Source of the DNA: Notolepis coatsorum
Lineage: Eukaryota > Chordata > Actinopteri > Aulopiformes > Paralepididae
Direction of reading: 5' to 3'
Assembly (NCBI GenBank): GCA_963971535.1
Contig: OZ020591.1
Span: 13,361,577-13,425,576 of the forward strand
DNA: 64,000 nt
Shown: positions 42,974-54,223 of the stretch, piece by piece
Position numbering within the stretch: the stretch's first letter is position 1
Layout: every line of letters starts with the position of its first letter
Translations under genes and position numbers: made by a program
The notes under the pieces: model-generated
Databases searched by the model: none
What the model was told of the DNA's origin: nothing
Seen by the model: only the letters and a program-made list of their open reading frames with translations

Positions 42974-43262
42974 GCACTCCCAGTTGATTTCAGGAACGCA
43001 CCACACACACACACACACACTGCTGGTGTCGTCACTGCTGCTGGTTTAGCTCTAGATAAGGGCAAGAATGCGACCCCCATCTACTCCTCTTTGCATAATA
43101 GTAGGACAGGTAGTCAGAAGGGGGGGGGACATAACTGCATTCTGAAAAAATGGGGGGGACCCATTCCAATGTCCCCCGTGGGAAATACGCCCCTGCTTGT
43201 ATGTCATAAATGTCTTGATGGATTGAAAATGGAGGAGCCTGATGTAAACAAGATGAAAGTAT

Positions 43263-43508
43263 TGTAGCGTTCTGTCATACCCTTATTGTTAGGAAGAATG
43301 AGGAGAGGTTTATGTTCCTTTTGGGGTTGTTTAATTCCAGGGAATATGATTACATACAGGTCAATACCTCACTCGTCAGGTACACGCAGCTACCTGCCTC
43401 CACGTATATTCCACGACAACAACGTAACTTCCGGTGCCACCTCCTATCTCTCCCGGGGGGAAACACACCCCCAGGTAACAGTGACACACAAAACCCCAGA
43501 ACATTACA
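43263..43508 (-). repeat. Gypsy 3' LTR
   Basis: TGTAGCGTTC...ACATTACA, 246 bp. The adjoining sequence at 43509-43524, read on the minus strand, is agaagggggggatag, a polypurine tract. Confidence 0.93.
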
Positions 43509-43632
43509 CTATCCCCCCCTTCTGAGCTCTCGCCCCGAGAGACACATCAACAACATAGCACATTCACAATAACATTTTCCATTTCAAGCAGAACACTTTT
43601 TTTTTCATTGTTATTCTTTTTTTTCTTCTCTT

Positions 43633-45138
43633 TTACACAAAGTCCTTGAAACGACCTGGCGGCAGCCTCCGCCTCTGCGGACGCGTTGTCCCTGCCCGAA
43701 GGACTGAATCGACCTGCCGCTGCGGAACAGGAACCGTCCGGGGAGTGCCATGTCTGTCCCGCACAGGGGACACAGTCTGTGATTCTAAGGGGGCCCCAGT
43801 ATGGGAAGAGGGGAAACCGCCTGCTGGTGGACCACGGTGCACTCCCCTCGAACGGCGTGTACATCCAGCCCCAGTGGTGGTCGGAACACTGTCTCTAGGT
43901 GAGGCCGCTGGGAGGGCTGGGTCTTGAAGTGGGAGGCAATCCCCTCTGTACGGGGCCAGTCTGTCTCTCTGAAGAGCAACTTTCCTCGCCCTGAGCGACA
44001 ATTGTACCCTGTATACCACCTCCCCCACCCTCTCTAGCACCCTACATGGCCCCTGCCAGTGACAGTCCAGTTTAGGGCACCGCCCCCTCTTCCTCCGAGG
44101 GCTATACACCCAGACCAGTTCCCCGGCCTGGAAATGCCTCCCCTTAGCCCGCACATCATAGTTCCTTTTTTGTCTCATGCCCGCCTTTTCCAGCTGACCC
44201 CGGGCAAAGTTGTGGGCGGACTCCATTCGATCTTGGAGTCTCCTGGCATACTCCCTCCCCGGGGGAACGGGGGGAGTGTCAGGGCGCTTGCCAAACGCCA
44301 CCTCCGTCGGTGTCCGGAGCTCCCGGCCCAGCATGAGCAGTGCTGGCGTGCAGGAGGTGGACTCTTGGACAGCGGATCGGTATGCCATGAGAACAAGGGG
44401 AAGGTGCGTATCCCAGTCTTGCTGGTGCTCTGCTGTGAGAATGGCTAGCTGCTTGCCCAGAGTCCTATTGAACCTCTCCACTAACCCGTCACTTTGTGGG
44501 TGCAGAGCAGTGGTTCGGGTCTTCTTTGTGCCTAGCTGCTCGCACATGGTGGCAAAGACATGTGACTCAAAATTCCTCCCTTGATCGCTGTGGAGGGTTT
44601 CTGCTGCGCCGAACCGACTGAACATGCCCTCCACCAGCGCGTCAACCACAGTCTTGGCCTCCTGATCCGGCAACGCATATGCCTCCGGCCATTTTGTGAA
44701 ATAGTCCATGGCGACCAGCACGTAACGATTGCCTTTGTCCGTGCACGGAAACGGCCCCATAACATCCACCGCCACTCTCTCCATGGGGGCTCCCACCCCC
44801 AGCTGTTGGAGCAGTGCGTGGGACTGATCAGGTGGGCCCTTGTATGCTGCGCAGAGGTCGCAGCGGCGACAGAAATCCTCTACGTCCCTTTTTATCCGTC
44901 CCCAATAGAACCCCTGACCGAGGCGGCGCAGAGTCTTTGTGATGCCAAAGTGCCCTGCCCCCACGGTGCCATGGGAACTTTTTAACACAGTCTCTCTCAT
45001 TGCTTTGGGGACCACCACCCGCCACCTGTTCTCTCCCGTAGCCGGCTCCCTCCACGCTCTCTGTAGAACCCCATCCCACACCCGCAGAGCCGCAAAGTCT
45101 GCCCACAGTCCCTTTGTAGCAGTGGTGCCCCCTGCCAC
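43633..45138 (-). CDS. Gypsy integrase, open frame
   Basis: 501 codons without interruption. The zinc-binding HHCC region is GAGHFGITKTLRR ... CRRCDLCAAYK. The catalytic core has AVDVMGPFP (first Asp), LHSDQGRNFES (second Asp) and LVERFNRTLGKQ (Glu). The C-terminal GPY/F-like region is LDCHWQGPCRVLERVGEVVY ... DRLAPYRGD, followed by a Pro/Arg-rich tail reaching the polypurine tract. It would insert element DNA into the genome. It is separated from the RT/RNase H frame only by a stop near 45217 in the same phase, so it probably belongs to one original pol polyprotein. The first Met used here is internal to that polyprotein. Confidence 0.9.
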   Translation of the reverse strand: MAGGTTATKGLWADFAALRVWDGVLQRAWREPATGENRWRVVVPKAMRETVLKSSHGTVGAGHFGITKTLRRLGQGFYWGRIKRDVEDFCRRCDLCAAYKGPPDQSHALLQQLGVGAPMERVAVDVMGPFPCTDKGNRYVLVAMDYFTKWPEAYALPDQEAKTVVDALVEGMFSRFGAAETLHSDQGRNFESHVFATMCEQLGTKKTRTTALHPQSDGLVERFNRTLGKQLAILTAEHQQDWDTHLPLVLMAYRSAVQESTSCTPALLMLGRELRTPTEVAFGKRPDTPPVPPGREYARRLQDRMESAHNFARGQLEKAGMRQKRNYDVRAKGRHFQAGELVWVYSPRRKRGRCPKLDCHWQGPCRVLERVGEVVYRVQLSLRARKVALQRDRLAPYRGDCLPLQDPALPAASPRDSVPTTTGAGCTRRSRGVHRGPPAGGFPSSHTGAPLESQTVSPVRDRHGTPRTVPVPQRQVDSVLRAGTTRPQRRRLPPGRFKDFV

Positions 45139-45216
45139 CTCCCCTTAGGGTGGCTTCTGACCTAACTCTACCCATTGCAAAACAGGTTTTAAATCAGGGT
45201 CCTGCTCTTGCTGCGT

Positions 45217-46259
45217 TCACCACTCCGCTTCTCCGATCACCTGCAGCACCCTGCAGACCGGCCCGTCGCCCTCGTGCTCGGGGCATATTGTTACCTCCTC
45301 CCAGAGCTCTCTCTCTCTTGTCTCCCTCTTCTCACAGTATCGACACCCCTCCAGAGCACAGGGCCGTCGGGACAGGGCGTCAGCGTTGGTGTGGCGGACG
45401 CCGGCCCTGTGCTCAACGGTGAAGTTGAAGTCTGCCAGCCTCAACAGCCAGCGGCACACTTGCCCCTCCGGCTCTCGAAAGGACGTCAGCCACTGGAGAG
45501 CGGAGAGGTCAGTTCTGATCGTAAACGGCAGGCCACAGAGGTAGTACCTGAAGTGTTTAACTGCCTCAACGACAGCCAGAAGCTCCCGGCGGGTGACGCA
45601 GTAGTTCCGCTCCGCTTTGTTGAATGTGTGGCTGAAGTAAGCCACCGCTCTTTCTCCTACCGGCCCCACCTGAGACAGCACGGCACCCATACCCACGTTG
45701 CTGGCATCCGTGTCCAGGACAAACGGCAGGGAGGGGTCTGGGGGTCGAAGTACAGGTTCTTTTGTTAGTCCTTTTTTTAGGAGGTCAAACGCCTGCTGAC
45801 ACTCAGGCGTCCAGGTGAAGTCAGCGCCTTTCTCCTTCAGTCGAAATAGGGGCTCAGCGATGCAGGAGAACCCCCTCACAAACCTCCTGTAGTATGAGGC
45901 AAGCCCCACAAAGCTCTCGAGCTGCTCTTTGTCTGCGGGGGTGGGCCACTCTTTGACCGCCCTTATCTTCCCCTCCTGCGTGCTGATGCCCTCTCCCGTC
46001 AGTTTGTGTCCTAAGAACTCCACTTCTCCCCTCATGAAGTGGCACTTGACAGGGTGAAGTTTCAGCCTGCCTCGGCTATCCTCCCCAGGACCCGTCTCAG
46101 CGTCTGGAGGCCCGCCTGGAAGGAGCTGCCGTGGGCCAGTATGTCGTCCAGGTACACAACGCACTCCTCTGGATGAATGCCAGCCAACACGCTCTCTATT
46201 AGCCTTTCAAACGTGGCTGGGGCGTTACACAGCCGAAGCTGAGGACACGGAATTGCCAC
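45217..46259 (-). pseudogene. Gypsy RT second half and RNase H
   Basis: A short frame (46062-46259) reads LCNAPATFERLIESVLAG and catalytic YLDDILAH. After a frame change near 46150-46164 it continues LKLHPVKCHFMRGEVEFLGH, GLASYYRRFVRGFSCI, then RNase H FVLDTDASNVGMGAVLSQ, YCVTRRELLAVVEAVKHFRY and TIRTDLSALQWL. In the last motif Leu replaces the His usual in TDHSAL. The domain ends with HTNADALSRRPC. Shifts make RT non-functional. Confidence 0.88.
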
Positions 46260-47701
46260 AGCCCCCTCGGTGTGCAGAAGGCTGTCTTAGGTTTAGACTC
46301 TGGGTCTAGTGAGGAGAACCAGGACGAACCAGCCACTGTGTCCAGCGCCTCATCAACATGGGGCATCGGGTAAGAGTCTTTCTTTGTCACCTTGTTCAGT
46401 GGTCTGTAGTCGACGCAGAATCTCATTTTGGGGGTGTTCTTCTTCTTTACCATCACCACACCCGAAGCCCAGGGATTGGCAGAGGGCTCTATGATGCCCG
46501 CCCGCTGCATCTCATCAATGGCGCACTCTGCAGCTTCTCTGTACGCCATGGGAAGGTGGCGGGCTGGTGATCTGATAGGCCGAGCATCCCGTGTGTCTAT
46601 TTGGTGATGCACCAAGTGAGTGCAGCCAATTTCAGCATCTGTCAGTGCAAAAATGTCCTTGAACTCATTTAGCAACTGCCACAGCTCCTCTCGCTGTTCC
46701 GGCTCCAAGTGGCCACCGTTGCGTTCCCATATGCCCCTCACAACCGCTAGCCTGTCAGCCTCTTCCTCCATGTTAGGCTGCGCCAGGGGGAGGGGGGCCC
46801 CGGGTGTAAATGGGACTGCTGATGGGGACAGGGGCGTACTGCCAGCAGGTGAGGGGAGCTGCCTGTCAGGGGCAAGGGGCATGGGCGGTGAGCGTTCAGC
46901 CGTCGAGTGGGCAGGGGAATATCTCAGGCGGGTATTCCGGGAGCGGGAGCTACCGTGACTGTCCAGGGGGCTTGCAGAATGAAACTGTGTCTCTACTGCC
47001 CTCACTGCCAGTGGCACTGACCTCGGGGGAAGTGGGGGGAATATCATCTCAACAGTGGGGCCCCCAGGGAAACTCAATGTGTTCTCCCCCAGGTCCAGCA
47101 GGCATCGGGCAAACTTCAAGAAGTCTAGCCCCAATATGCAGGGATCCTGCACCTCTGCCACCCACACCCGGAACTCCACCGACAGGCCCCCCACTGTTAT
47201 GACCACCTTTCCCTTCCCCAACATGGGGGCTAGCTCACCCGTCACTGTCCTCAGCTGCACCGACGTCTGCTCCAGCTGTGTCCCCACCGGGACCACGTCA
47301 GGCCTCACCAGCGTCGCAGTCCACCAGGGCCGAACACGGCGCCCCAGCCAAGGTGACGGGACATAGCAAAAATTGCCTGCATGCATCCAGCCCACTACCA
47401 TGACTGACTCAGTGTCAATGTCTGCTTCTGGGGGGAGTAGAGCCCGACCCCCCTGGCTGTGCTGATTGGCTCCCTCCGCTGGAGGCAGAGCAGCATGGGA
47501 CATGGCGCCTGGGATCCGCTCCGCCCCGTCTACATGGACCCCCTGCCGTCCTGGCGATTGCGGCAGTCCCTGCGGAGATGCCCGGGTTGGCCACACCCCT
47601 AGCAGCGCATGGGCCCCGGTGAATGAGCCGCACCTCCTTGTGGTTGCAATGTCACGGCACGCACCAGCTCTGTCATCCGCTCCATCATTGCGCGCACCCA
47701 C
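46260..47701 (-). pseudogene. Gypsy protease and RT first half, damaged
   Basis: The protease block around 47310-47350 should contain the A-L-V-D-T-G active site. The DNA there gives ALVD followed by a small deletion and frame change into TLVRPDVVP, so the Thr-Gly of the active site is lost. Further on are ILGLDFLKF, a Pro/Ser-rich spacer, HQIDTRDARPIRSPARHLP, VVMVKKKNTPKMRFCVDYRP and SWFSSLD. About 39 nt are missing after SSLD (the block that normally holds GYWQ) before KTAFCTPRGLWQFRV. Confidence 0.82.
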
Positions 47702-48514
47702 TCCGGCTCCCTTGGGCTGCTCTCCCTGGCAACCCTCACCGTGGGATGGGCCTCCCTCACGCCCTCCTGTGTGGTCTCGCCCCGCAGGTCTTCTCTCTCC
47801 AGCGCCAGCTCCAAGGCCCCCTGCAGCGTGCTCGGGTGCCTCAGCTGAACCCGCTCGCGCAGGTCTCGCGGCTCGATGGCGCGGACAAACTGATCTCTGG
47901 CGTACTCACTCAACACCGCGGGGGGCATGTGGCCGTATGCCCATCTCGTGAGTGTCTCAATGTCAGTTGCCAGTGCACGAAGGGACTCACCGGGCCGTCT
48001 GTGCCGGTTGCATAGCTCTGTGACCACGATGCTCTTATTGTCACATCGACCGAAACGCCTCTGTAGCGCCCCCTACCACAGCTCCATAGTCTCTCAGCTC
48101 TCTCGGCCCCAGTGCACTCGAGCATGCCAGGGCATCATCCGTGAGGGACAAAACGAGACAGGCAGCCTTTTTTTTATTGTCCACAGGCCAGCCATTCTGT
48201 TCGGCTGCCAGCTCAAATTGCATAAAAAACGCCTCCAAACTGCCTTTACCAGAATATTTCAGCGCCTGGTCTGCTCTCCAACCGCCGTGTGCACCTCCGC
48301 ATTGTGCCACGCTCTGCATGTCATCCCTACCGGACACCGCCGGGTGGAGTACCGGCACCGCCGTCGCGTGACCGTCACTCTCCCGTCCTCCGAGATTGCC
48401 AACCGTGACTTCGGCAACGACCTTCCATCTTTCCAAGTCTGGAAGTCCACTTGACAGACCTTCATCCTCCCTCTCCTGTTTAATCTTGCGCCGTGGCTCT
48501 TCTTTTGCCGTCAT
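47599..48514 (-). pseudogene. Gypsy gag with stop in the zinc knuckle
   Basis: Two frames joined by a shift near 48030. The first (48041-48514) has LKYSGKGSLEAFFMQFELAA and a capsid-like helical region. The second (47599-48027) has RRPGESLRALATDIETLTR, FVRAIEPRDLRERVQLR and LQGALELALERE, typical Ty3/Gypsy capsid C-terminal motifs. It ends at a TAG (47599-47601) directly after the first Cys of the knuckle; the sense continues GCGQPGHLRRDCRNRQ. The stop is one base from the Trp codon usual in that place. Confidence 0.85.
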
Positions 48515-48593
48515 TGCTAAGCTAACATGACGTAGCTAGCCAGTAACAGCGGAACTCGCCAGGGTACACAGTGCGCGTCAATCCGAGTTCACT

Positions 48594-48612
48594 AATCCCA
48601 CTTCAGACACCA
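48594..48612 (-). promoter_or_regulatory. Gypsy primer-binding site, tRNA-Leu-like
   Basis: On the minus strand, two bases after the 5' LTR, the sequence is TGGTGTCTGAAGTGGGATT. TGG is the complement of a tRNA CCA end, and the next bases resemble the acceptor and T-arm of vertebrate tRNA-Leu. Confidence 0.65.
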
Positions 48613-48614
48613 AA

Positions 48615-48860
48615 TGTAGTGTTCTGTCATAACCTTATTGTTAGGAAGAATGAGGAGAGGTTTATGTTCCTTTTGGGGTTGTTTAATTCCAGGGAATATG
48701 ATTACATACAGGTCAATACCTCACTCGTCAGGTACACGCAGCTACCTGCCTCCACGTATATTCCACAACAACAACGTAACTTCCGGTGCCACCTCCTATC
48801 TCTCCCGGGGGGAAACACACCCCCAGGTAACAGTGACACACAAAACCCCAGAACATTACA
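48615..48860 (-). repeat. Gypsy 5' LTR
   Basis: 246 bp, TGTAGTGTTC...ACATTACA. It differs from the other LTR at about three positions (g/a and c/t changes near both ends). Confidence 0.93.
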
Positions 48861-49674
48861 TTGTTAATTAATTGAAAACTTTATTAACAGATTGCAGAAT
48901 GGGTACAGTACAGTACAGCTCAATACATACAATTGTTAAGGGGTTGCAGAGCAGAGAAAGACTTTCGTCTTGTTTACATCAGGGTCCGCCATTTTCAATT
49001 CATCATAACATATATGACACACACAACATACAGATAGACAGTACTGCTACATCTATACATTTATGACATACCAGATTTGCAAATACAGTACTGTTTGTGG
49101 TACAAAAAGAGTCCAGAAAAGAGAGTATATACATTTGACGTAGAAACTGTACATTGGAGGAAGTTGGGTAGGTGGGGTAAGGTTGGGTGGGTGGGGGGGG
49201 AACTGTACATTGGAGGTGGTTGGGTGGGTGGGGGTGGGGGGGGGGTGGGGGGGTGGGGGGGTTGGGTAGGGGGTGGGTGGGGTTTCGAATTGCCGTCTCC
49301 CGTAGGTGTTCTTTGAGAGTGTTTTTGAAAGTGGGTAGTAATTCACATTCCTTTACAGCTTTGGGTAGGGCATTCCACATTGATGTGGCATAATTGCGAA
49401 ACGTGTTTAGTCCCTTGTTTGAGCCGTATTGTTTTTTTTTGTTGTTTGTCGTGGTATTCACTGACCTTTGGGAAGTATTTTGACATGTACATGGGTACCT
49501 TGGTCGTGTAGTGTATCTTGTAGACCAGGCCCATTGCAAGTTGCTGTTTGCGGACGACTCAGCCCTGCTGGTCTCTGACAAGAACAAGTTACAGGTTGAA
49601 AAAACCCTCAGCTCGGAACTAGGCAAAATCTGCATATGGCTCGCCGACAACAAACTATCATTACACATGGGCAA

Positions 49675-50035
49675 TGACAAATGGGGCGGCTTTGGCTCAG
49701 GGGTAGAGCGGGTCGTCCAATGATCGAAGGGTTGGTGGTTCGAATCCCGCTCAAGCCCATGTCCATCCCATCCCCGTTGTGTCCTTGGGCAAGACACTTA
49801 ACCTACTTGCCTCGTATGAATGTGTATGCATGTGAATGAATGTTGGTGGTGGTCGGAGGGGCCGTAGGCGATGATTATTCGCCACGCTTCCGTGAGTCTG
49901 CCTCAGGGCAGCTCTGGCTGCAATTGTAGCTTACCACCACCGGTATGACTGTGTATGAATGAATAATGGACTCTGTGAAGCGCTCTGGGTGTCATGAAGA
50001 GCGCTATATAAATCCAAGCCATTATTATTATTATT
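49675..50035 (+). mobile_element. tRNA-headed SINE with L2-type 3' end
   Basis: Head ggctttggctcaggggtaga (box A) and ggttcgaatcccg (box B); the first 75 bases can be drawn as a tRNA-like cloverleaf. The 3' end is gcgctatataaatccaagcc followed by attattatt, the same terminus as the L2 LINE at 27290-27328. Perfect TSD atgggcaa at 49667-49674 and 50036-50043, inside the RT reading frame of A6. Confidence 0.92.
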
Positions 50036-50457
50036 ATGGGCAAAACAGAGTCCATTCTCTTCGGTTCAAATAACAAATTCAGCAAGACTGACGGCTTCTC
50101 AGTTACAGTGGGTGACAATATTGTCACAAGGAAAGATGAAATTACCTACCTGGGTTCCATCCTAGAGGCTAATCTTTCCTGTGACAAAATGGCATCCAAT
50201 GTAATAAAAAAAGTCAACCAACTTTTTTTTAAACAAACATATAAACAAACATGACAACACACGATAAGATATACAAGCATTAATTACAGTGCATATCCAA
50301 TGAAATGACCATTTAGTCAAATGTCTTATACAGGATATACCCCTAATACCTGTTATCCAAAAACCTACACACATATGCTCTAGCTCGTACCCCCCCCTCC
50401 CGGACCCCCCATTGGATAATCCAACCATTATAACTTGTTCCTAACCAGACACTACCA

Positions 50458-53070
50458 TTATATGCTAGCTTTTATTCTCTCCACCACTTCTAACCACATT
50501 GTCATCTTGGATTCATTGAGACCCAAAATTCTTGCTGTAGATATTTCTTGATAAATCACATCGAGATATGTAAGAGTCCAGACCTTCCGGCACATTTTTT
50601 CCGGTTGAAACCATTGTGATGCTATCAGCTTTTTAGCCACTGTGATACCGGATAAAACCAATCTCTTTAGCTGTGGAGGTACTGCATGTTCAAAGACATC
50701 ATTCAGCAGTAATACAGAGGGGTGTACAGGTATATCCAGAGTTGAGAGATTTGATAAATGCTGGGTCACTTCTTTCCAAAATATCTTAACTGGTGGGCAG
50801 TCCCAGTACATGTGCATAAATGTCCCTTCGTCCCCATTTGTACATAGGGAGCATTTGGAGTCTTGTTTAAGACCCATTTTGTTCAGTCTTATAGGAGTTA
50901 AGTATGTCCTGTGAATATAGTTAAGATTGATTTGTTGATGGTCCGGGTTCCTTGATGCAAGTCGTACATTTACCCAGGCCTCTTGCCAGTCAAAGTCTGT
51001 CTCCAGGTCTGGTATATCCCTCCTCCAGACTGAGTCTAGATGGAGGGTTTCATACGAGGCCGTTAGTAATTGATGATAAAAATCTGAAACAAAACCTCTC
51101 GATGTCTCTCTTTCATAGAAACATTTGTGGTATCTGTGGTGTACAATTGGTATCTTTAATGGAACACCGTGAGCTTTCAAACATGCCAATAACTGTGCGT
51201 AATAATAGTATGTGGACTTAGTGAGATTAAATTTTGTGCGTATTTCATTGAAACTACAAAAACCCTGTTTGTTGAAAACGTCTCCTAATGAGTGTATGCC
51301 TTGCTTTTCCCATCTAGGGAATCGTATAGGTTGTTTTCCAATCAAGAGTGCATTGTTATTGAATAAGGGAGTATGATTGTGCCATTTATGTGGGATAGAA
51401 TATTTTTTTTGTGTTTCACGCCATGTCCTGATCGCATGAGTGATTATGGGGCTAAATTTCCGTTCGCATTGCTTAATTGATAATTCGGTGTATACTATGC
51501 CCTTCAGCCTATGTGGAGCTACTATATTTTCTTCTAAATTTCTCCAGGATACTGATGCTTGGGGATCAAACCATGTTGTTAGTGGTCTTAAAGTGTACGC
51601 CTTAAAGTAGTGGTAGAAATCTGGAAATGCCATACCTCCATCTGCTTTGTTTCTCTGTGCGGTGGATCTTTTTATACGTGGTGGTTTGTTATTCCAAATA
51701 CATTTGTATGTGGAGGAGTGTAATTCTTTCCAGTAACCCTTTGGAGGGGGTAACGGTAGCATTGAGCTGAAGAAGTTGATTCTAGGTAGGACGTCCATCT
51801 TAACTATTGATATCCGTGCCTGTACTGAGTTTTTAAGTTTTGACCACCTGACAAGGTCGTCTTTAATTTTGTTTTGGATTTTTATGTAATTGTGTTTCAC
51901 CGTTTGGCTTATGGTAGGGAATATTTCAACTCCCAAACATCTAAAGTGTTTTACCATCTGTATCTCTTTTGGGAGGGTTATATTTCTTTTTGCAGGGGCG
52001 TTAAGTGGGAGGAAGGCCGACTTCGGCCAGTTTATCCTAAATCCCGATAGATCTCCAAAGTCCTCAATCAGCTTGAGAAGATGAGGCAATGCGGTGTTGG
52101 GGTTTTGCATGAACAGTATTACGTCGTCCGCATATAAACTAATTTTGAGTTGTGTGCCCTTGATTATGATTGGTTCTATGGATTGGGATTGTCTTATATA
52201 TTGTGCTAAAGGCTCTAATGATAGATCGAATAGTCCGGGACTAAGAGGGCAACCCTGTCTAGCTGAGCGTGATACCGGAAAGATTTCGGAGATGATTGTA
52301 CCTGTTGTAATCATGGCCGATGGGTCTTTGTATAATACTTTAATCATATCAATGAATCCTTTTCCTAACCCCATCCTTTCTAATACTGCCCATAGATACG
52401 ACCATTCCAACCTGTCAAAAGCTTTCATTGCATCCAGGGACAGTATCGCCTTAGGTGTGTTGTCTTCCTTGTTGGCATCTAGTACGTGTAGTAATCGTCT
52501 TATGTTATCAGTGATCAAGCGACCTCTTATGAAGCCAGTTTGGTCCGGATGAATTAAAGATGTCATATGCTTTTGTAGTCTGATGGCTAATACCTTAGAG
52601 TACAATTTGATATCGGTTCCGAGGAGGCTTAAAGGTCTATAACTACCGCACTCAGTGGGGTCTTTGTCTTTTTTATGGAGGACTGTTATGAGTGCAATAT
52701 TGTCATTCTTATGGAAGTTCCCCTCCTTGACTGAGTATAAAATCATATTTAGTAATAAGGGTCCAATTATGTCCCAACAAGAGAGGTACATTTCTGGTGG
52801 GATACCGTCTCTTCCAGGAGCCCTACCACTTCGCATTTCAGATATGGCATCCCTAAGTTCATCTAGTGTGATTGGTGTTTCTAACTGTTTAGCGTCATCC
52901 TCTGAAAGTTTAGGGAGATTAATTTGATTAAGATATGTGTCCATTTTGTTTGGATCGAAGGTTGTATCTGATTTGTATAAGTTGGAGTAGAATTCTTTGA
53001 ATGTCGTGTTTATCTCTTTGGGTTCTGTAACAAGTCCTTGTTGTGCTCTAATGGTATTTAATATCTGCAA
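50458..53070 (-). pseudogene. Tx1-type L1 ORF2: reverse transcriptase and C terminus
   Basis: 870-codon open frame, internally intact. Motifs include GRAPGRDGIPPEMY (about 83-95), YRPLSLLGTDIKLYSK, LIHPDQTGFIRGR, LSLDAMKAFDRLEW (Asp213), RQGCPLSPGLF and catalytic YADD (313-316). The C-terminal part has GGMAFPDFYHYFKA and a late Cys/His cluster (CSLCTNGDEGTFMHMYWDC). It overlaps the endonuclease frame at 53048-53070 in a different phase, so the original ORF2 suffered a frameshift near 53075. Its first Met is therefore not a natural start. Confidence 0.88.
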
Positions 53071-54223
53071 ATTTTGCGTTGACTCTTAATCGCATAGCTA
53101 CTTGGTGACTTGGTTTGGAACCTTGGGAGTACTGCTGTTGTCTTGTGCTGCGTATTTGCATTTCAGATTGTTGTCTATATATGGCGTTAATCTCTTTTTT
53201 TAGTATGTTGACTTGATTTTCCAGTCGAACCGAGTTGTTGTATTGTAAAGAATTAAATAACGTTGAGTAAAGCGTTTCCAGTTCAGCTAGTTTTGAGCAT
53301 TGATTCTTGCGTAATTGGGAGGAAAAGCTATCAGTGAAATCCTTGATCATTCCCTTTGTCGTCATCCATAATATTCTGGGGTCCTGCACCGTATTCGCAT
53401 TTATCCGAAGGAATACCGTAAGAGCTTCATTGATTTGTGTTATGAATTCCTTGTTATTGAGCAGCATCGTGTTAAATCGCCATCTTGGGGCTCGGGTTGA
53501 TAGTATACCAAATGTTCCTTTTAGGAGTAAATAACAGTGATCTGATAATGCATTGGGTATCATTTCCACATCGTAGTTATCAAATAGTCTCGGGGATGTA
53601 AAAATGTAATCTATTCTGGATAATGTGTTATGTCTCGCAGATCGACAGGAGTACTTCCGGGTCGTGGGGTTAAGTGATCGCCATAAGTCATTTACACCTG
53701 TAATCTTCGACCAATCCTTTAATGCCTTGGATGCATTTTTTTGTTCGCTGGAAAAGGAGGGGTTTGATTTGTCCATCCTTGGATTCCAAATGGCATTAAA
53801 ATATGCACCAATTATAAATGAGTATTCGGGAAGGTCTAACATTACTCTGGTAAGTGTATTGAAGAAATTAACTTCGTATAAATTTGGGGCGTATACCGCT
53901 ACCAGCGCTATTTTCCTGTTCTTGTGTAAAATCTTAGCTATAGTTATCCGACCATCTGCATCAGACCATACTCCCTTCAATTCAATGTTCAACTTCCGTC
54001 TAACGACTATGGCTACTCCCCGAGTTCTCGTTCCAAAGGATGAGTGACTAATGTTGTGATATGTGTTGTCCGCTAACGAATCTATGTCTTTCTCTAAAAT
54101 GTGCGTTTCGCTTAGCAGAGCCACGTCCACCTGTTCTTTTCTCATCAGTGTGAGCACGCTTTTGCGTTTGTGTTGTTTATTTATTCCACCAGTGTTCCAG
54201 ATCATTATATTCAAACTAGCCAT
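53048..54223 (-). pseudogene. Tx1-type L1 ORF2 endonuclease part, active site changed
   Basis: 391 codons starting MASLNIMIWNTGGINKQHKR, a plausible ORF2 start. The AP-endonuclease motifs are Asn near residue 10, Glu39 in LLSETHI, VYAPN, then IIGAYFNAIWNP and LSDHCYLL. In this family the fourth motif is GGDFN. Here the catalytic Asp is replaced by Tyr (residue 141), so nicking activity should be lost. The end of the frame is shifted relative to RT. Confidence 0.87.

Larger units (their letters stand above)
41246..43195. mobile_element. hAT element with 8-bp TSD cttgtatg
   Basis: Left end cagtggcgtaactc, right end (inverted) caggggcgtatttcc. Perfect 8-bp duplications cttgtatg lie at 41238-41245 and 43196-43203 in the host LINE 3' UTR. 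No transposase. A 50-bp block (ctctctacct.gatttttttt ... accgcattt) is duplicated at 41341-41391 and 41727-41781. LINE 3' UTR pieces and a strong hairpin (42894-42973) lie inside. Elsewhere (42070-42890) I see no gene. Confidence 0.85.
18086..43262 (+). mobile_element. Host LINE family A copy (A4), split by nested insertions
   Basis: Segments of a single plus-strand family A LINE can be read in order: 18086-18217 (EKTLSSELC to SFSVTVG), 20699-20924 (VGDNIV to YDYACTSWY), 39738-40215 (STSKAL onwards to the C terminus and start of the 3' UTR), then 3' UTR pieces at about 41216-41245 and 43196-43262. The gaps are a hAT, an LTR composite, an unclassified repeat and a second hAT. Joining points are exact apart from the target-site duplications, which proves the insertion order relative to this LINE. 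Confidence 0.85.
43263..48860 (-). mobile_element. Ty3/Gypsy LTR retrotransposon, young but defective
   Basis: Two 246-bp LTRs, a primer-binding site, a polypurine tract and gag-protease-RT-RNaseH-integrase in the Ty3/Gypsy order, all on the minus strand. LTRs differ at about three positions, which implies recent insertion, yet gag, protease and RT are broken. Flanks do not match: LINE plus-strand 3' UTR on the left, LINE minus-strand tail on the right, and no 4-6-bp duplication. Confidence 0.92.

Noticed and set aside
49683..49757. Functional tRNA gene
   Set aside because: It is the tRNA-like head of a SINE with target duplications and an L2-type 3' end.
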